From: Hyphomicrobiales bacterium
GTDB lineage: Bacteria; Pseudomonadota; Alphaproteobacteria; Rhizobiales; Xanthobacteraceae
Assembly: GCA_016210825.1 (NCBI GenBank)
Contig: JACQTM010000352.1
Coordinates: forward strand, 1 to 16,394
Direction of reading: 5' to 3'
DNA length: 16,394 nt
The first letter of the stretch is position 1; every line of letters starts with the position of its first letter. The notes under the pieces were generated by a model that saw nothing but the letters and a program-made list of their open reading frames with translations, did not search any database and was not told the DNA's origin. The position numbers were made by a program, and so were the translations under genes. Of this stretch, positions 13,845 to 16,394 are shown in pieces.

Positions 13845-15031
13845 ATGCGCGTAAAGCCGCGCGGGAACGTGTGCATTCGTTCGATACCATCCTTTGTAAC
13901 GAGCACGAGTTCGCCTGTCTGTACACCGGCGCGCGCGTCGCGCGTCACCACATTCGGCTGAATAACAATGGTCATCCCAGTCTTGAACGTTTCCTCCGGA
14001 ACCGAACCAGCTGGCCGGCTTGACGAACCAAGGATCGGCGGCAGGTAGCCGCCACCATAACCGTGCAGCAGATCGTCGCATGTCGTGAAGCCGGCTTCCT
14101 CAATAACCCCTGACGCAGCGATCGCGTCAACGGGACTTGCGCCGTCCTTGATTACGGCTGCGATGGCATCGAATGCGGCGTCCGCCACGGCATGCATGTC
14201 GCGATAAAGCGGCGGTGGTTCTTCACCGACGGCTAAGCTTCGCAATACTTGGCCGGCATGGTCCCAAAACGCGGCACTGATTTCCGCAAAAACAATATCC
14301 CCCTTGCGCACGCGCCGGGTCGAGGGAAATTGCGCCGGAACGGCGATCTGCGGATCGGCCATTGGCGTCACTCCGAAGAAATGGATCCAGTTGGTGCCCC
14401 CATGCGGCACGTATGCCCGTTCGACGAGATCACCCAGTTCGCGTTCGGTGAGACCGGTTTGCAAGCCATTTCGCAGGCCCATCATACCGGCATCGCTCAG
14501 CGCCGCACCGATCCGCAGCCATTCGATTTCCTCCGCCGACTTGACCATGCGCAGGCGCACATAGGCGCGGTTGAGATTGGCGATCGTGCCGAAGCGCGCG
14601 GAGAGAATTGCGTGCTGCTCAAACGTCATCGGTCCAATGACGCCGACACGGCGTTCTTTGGCACCACGCCGCGCCAGCGTCTCGACGGCGGCACGAATTC
14701 CGGATTCGCCGCCCCAGGCGACATCGGCGCGGTTGGCTAGTTTTCGCGCCAAGGGTACATGGTTGAAGTATTGCACGAAGAGTGCGTCGGGTTTGCCCGG
14801 CGAGAACACGCCAACCGCTTCTGTGGTGACCGGCCATTGCGTCAGCCACTGCACCGCCGATCCAGACCGGTTCGCGCCGCAGAAAACCGCATGATCGACG
14901 CAGGCATCTAACAGAATAGTTTCCAGGGCCGTACGGCGGCGCTGCATCTCGGCATCGCTGAAGCGGGGATATTCGGCCTCAGCGATGCGGCGCAGGCTTG
15001 GCGAAAGCGGTGGCAATCTTGGTGCGGTCAC
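13841..15031 (-). CDS. M24 'pita-bread' family protein with substituted metal ligands
   Basis: 396 residues: an N-terminal creatinase/prolidase-type domain (about 28-160) and a C-terminal pita-bread domain (about 168-390, from RMVKSAEEIEWLR, the usual hinge). Compared with the prolidase/aminopeptidase P pattern at matched spacing, the five metal ligands Asp, Asp, His, Glu, Glu fall on E250 (GDIVFAE), Q261 (AGQVLRS), G327 (LLHGYGGGY), Q358 (TIVIQPN) and G373 (QTGELVLVT). The conserved His of the 'PHxxPS' segment is A233 (PAQFPS). The fold marks are otherwise well kept and the frame is intact, so a non-metallo or non-catalytic role is likely. Creatinase is one precedent for a metal-free member. 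The start is a GTG overlapping the Aas-like stop (GTGA) with no clear ribosome site, implying coupling. The stop is shared head-on with the hydrolase gene. Confidence 0.85.
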   Translation of the reverse strand: MTAPRLPPLSPSLRRIAEAEYPRFSDAEMQRRRTALETILLDACVDHAVFCGANRSGSAVQWLTQWPVTTEAVGVFSPGKPDALFVQYFNHVPLARKLANRADVAWGGESGIRAAVETLARRGAKERRVGVIGPMTFEQHAILSARFGTIANLNRAYVRLRMVKSAEEIEWLRIGAALSDAGMMGLRNGLQTGLTERELGDLVERAYVPHGGTNWIHFFGVTPMADPQIAVPAQFPSTRRVRKGDIVFAEISAAFWDHAGQVLRSLAVGEEPPPLYRDMHAVADAAFDAIAAVIKDGASPVDAIAASGVIEEAGFTTCDDLLHGYGGGYLPPILGSSSRPAGSVPEETFKTGMTIVIQPNVVTRDARAGVQTGELVLVTKDGIERMHTFPRGFTRI

Positions 15032-16394
15032 GCGACTACAGTGGCCGGATTGCGTACAGCCCGTGTGCGTGCCAACTCATTGACTGCCATCTGATCAACC
15101 TTGCCGGTGCCAAGCATTGGTAGCTTCTCAACGGCGATAACTTCGGCGGGGATCATCAAATCGGAAGCGTGACGATCTTTAGCGAAACGGATGAACTCAC
15201 TTCTGGTCGCGTCCTTCTTCTGCACAAACAGAAGCAGCCGCTCACCCTTGCGCATGTCCGGCACTGCCGCAACGGCGAGTACCGCGTCCGGCCAGAATTC
15301 CGATGCCAATGCTTCGACGGCAGCAAGTGAAACCATTTCGCCCCCCACCTTGGCGAAGCGCTTAGCCCGGCCCTTGATCGCGATAAAGCCCTGATCGTCG
15401 ATCGTGACGATATCACCAGTGTCATGCCAGCCATCGGCAGGGGGTTCCAGCACACCGGGATTGTCGGCGCGCAGATAACCGAGCATGACATTCGGGCCGC
15501 TTACGAATAGGCGGCCACCCTCTTCGACATCTTCAACCTTCTCCAGCCGCGCCTTCATGCCCGGCAGCAGACGCCCGACGGTGCCGAATTTGTTGAACAT
15601 CGGCGTGTTGAGCGCTAGCGCCGGTGCTGTCTCGGTGACACCATAACCTTCGAGGATACGCAGACCGAATTTTTCAAGATAGATGCGGCGCGTTGCCTCC
15701 TTAACCGGCTCGGCGCCCGAAAGGATATAGCGCAATGAGCGGAAGTCGTAGGCGTTGGCAACGCGCGCATAGCCATTGAGGAACGTGTCGGTGCCGAACA
15801 AGATTGAAGCATTCACGCCATAAATCATTTCGGCCACGGTGCGATAATGCAGCGGCGAAGGATAAAGGAAGATACGAACGCCGACGACAAGCGGCAGAAT
15901 GACGCCGACCGTCAGACCGAACGAATGGAACACCGGCAGAACATTAAAAATCTTGTCTTCATGGTTGAAATCGATGCGGGCGCGCGCCTGCGCCGCGTTC
16001 GCAAGCATATTAGAGTGTGATAGCACGACACCCTTGGGAACGCCCTCGGAACCGGACGTAAACAGGATCGCCGCCCAATCATCGGGCTTGCGGGCAACGA
16101 GCGGCTTCTTTGCTCGTAACAGTCCGCGGATCTTGTCCCCGAGCCCGACACTCGAACGAACGTCCTCGAGATAGACAAAATTCAACTCGGCTTTGAGTTT
16201 TTCAATCAATGCTTCGAGCCGGCCACGCTCGATAAAGGTGCGCGAGGTCACGATCGTCTTCACTTCCGCCGCGCGGCAACCGGCCAGGATATTGGTTGCC
16301 CCGGAAGTAAAATTGATCATCGCCGGCACCCGGCCCGCCGACATCAAACCAAGGATCGAGATCACGGCGCCGTTGGTATTGGGCAGCATCACGC
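15028..16394 (-). CDS. aas: Aas-like acyl-ACP synthetase domain (5' end beyond window)
   Basis: 455 C-terminal codons of an AMP-forming acyl-activating enzyme; the upstream part lies off the right edge. Motifs: AMP/phosphate loop LFTSGSEGVPKGVVLSH, then LPVFHSFGLTVG and YPSPLHYRTVAEMIY, LFGTDTFLNGYAR, LRILEGYGVTETAP, hinge region WHDTGDIVTIDDQGFIAIKGRAKRFAKVGGEMVSL and the catalytic Lys region LPMLGTGKVDQ. These match the synthetase half of E. coli Aas (acyl-ACP synthetase / 2-acyl-glycerophosphoethanolamine acyltransferase) very closely, which recycles lysophospholipids at the inner membrane. By family precedent the missing N-terminal part should contain a PlsC-type acyltransferase domain and perhaps an MFS (LplT-like) domain. 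The stop overlaps the M24 start (GTGA). A stand-alone acyl-CoA or acyl-ACP ligase is possible but less likely. Confidence 0.9.
   Translation of the reverse strand, partial: VMLPNTNGAVISILGLMSAGRVPAMINFTSGATNILAGCRAAEVKTIVTSRTFIERGRLEALIEKLKAELNFVYLEDVRSSVGLGDKIRGLLRAKKPLVARKPDDWAAILFTSGSEGVPKGVVLSHSNMLANAAQARARIDFNHEDKIFNVLPVFHSFGLTVGVILPLVVGVRIFLYPSPLHYRTVAEMIYGVNASILFGTDTFLNGYARVANAYDFRSLRYILSGAEPVKEATRRIYLEKFGLRILEGYGVTETAPALALNTPMFNKFGTVGRLLPGMKARLEKVEDVEEGGRLFVSGPNVMLGYLRADNPGVLEPPADGWHDTGDIVTIDDQGFIAIKGRAKRFAKVGGEMVSLAAVEALASEFWPDAVLAVAAVPDMRKGERLLLFVQKKDATRSEFIRFAKDRHASDLMIPAEVIAVEKLPMLGTGKVDQMAVNELARTRAVRNPATVVA

Noticed and set aside
13841..15031. Annotating the M24 gene as an ordinary Xaa-Pro aminopeptidase
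   Set aside because: None of the five metal-ligand positions carries its canonical residue, so peptidase activity cannot be assumed.

Overview
The window looks like chromosomal DNA from an alphaproteobacterium of the order Hyphomicrobiales (Bradyrhizobium/Rhizobiales-like). The reasons are the gene order of the Tad/Cpa pilus operon, the sequence character of CpaB, CpaC and CpaE, moderately high GC with GC-rich third codon positions, and Aas- and TerB-family genes of proteobacterial type. I see no tRNA, rRNA, CRISPR array, insertion sequence or phage gene.

Region 1 (1-8670, minus strand): the left edge holds the first 57 codons of a TerB-like gene. To its right is a compact tight-adherence (Tad/Flp pilus) operon, transcribed right to left: cpaB, cpaC (secretin), a small lipoprotein in the place where cpaD usually lies, cpaE (localisation ATPase-like protein with a degenerate P-loop), cpaF (motor ATPase), tadB and tadC (inner-membrane platform), and tadD (TPR lipoprotein). 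Pilin, prepilin peptidase (cpaA/tadV), a recognisable cpaD and the minor pseudopilin genes (tadE/tadG) are not in the window, so this machine depends on genes elsewhere. Between tadC and tadD lie two overlapping, mutually exclusive hairpins.

Region 2 (8671-9060): a 390-bp divergent spacer with no clear gene or textbook promoter.

Region 3 (9061-13844, plus strand): an operon that begins with a 52-codon unknown ORF with a strong ribosome binding site. It continues with a nitrate/sulfonate/taurine/pyrimidine-class ABC importer (ATPase, NMT1/SsuA-like binding protein, two different permeases). It ends with an alpha/beta hydrolase whose start overlaps the second permease (ATGA). The hydrolase resembles the FrsA / 2,6-dihydroxypseudooxynicotine hydrolase group, which suggests import of a small organic nitrogen or sulfur compound followed by hydrolysis. 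The substrate cannot be read from the sequence.

Region 4 (13841-16394, minus strand): a convergent pair. An Aas-like acyl-ACP synthetase (5' end cut by the window edge) overlaps by GTGA with an M24 'pita-bread' peptidase-family gene. All five usual metal-ligand positions of that protein appear substituted. Its stop codon shares a palindromic CTAG with the stop of the hydrolase gene. The hydrolase and the degenerate M24 protein next to a dedicated importer are the best candidates for something undescribed here.
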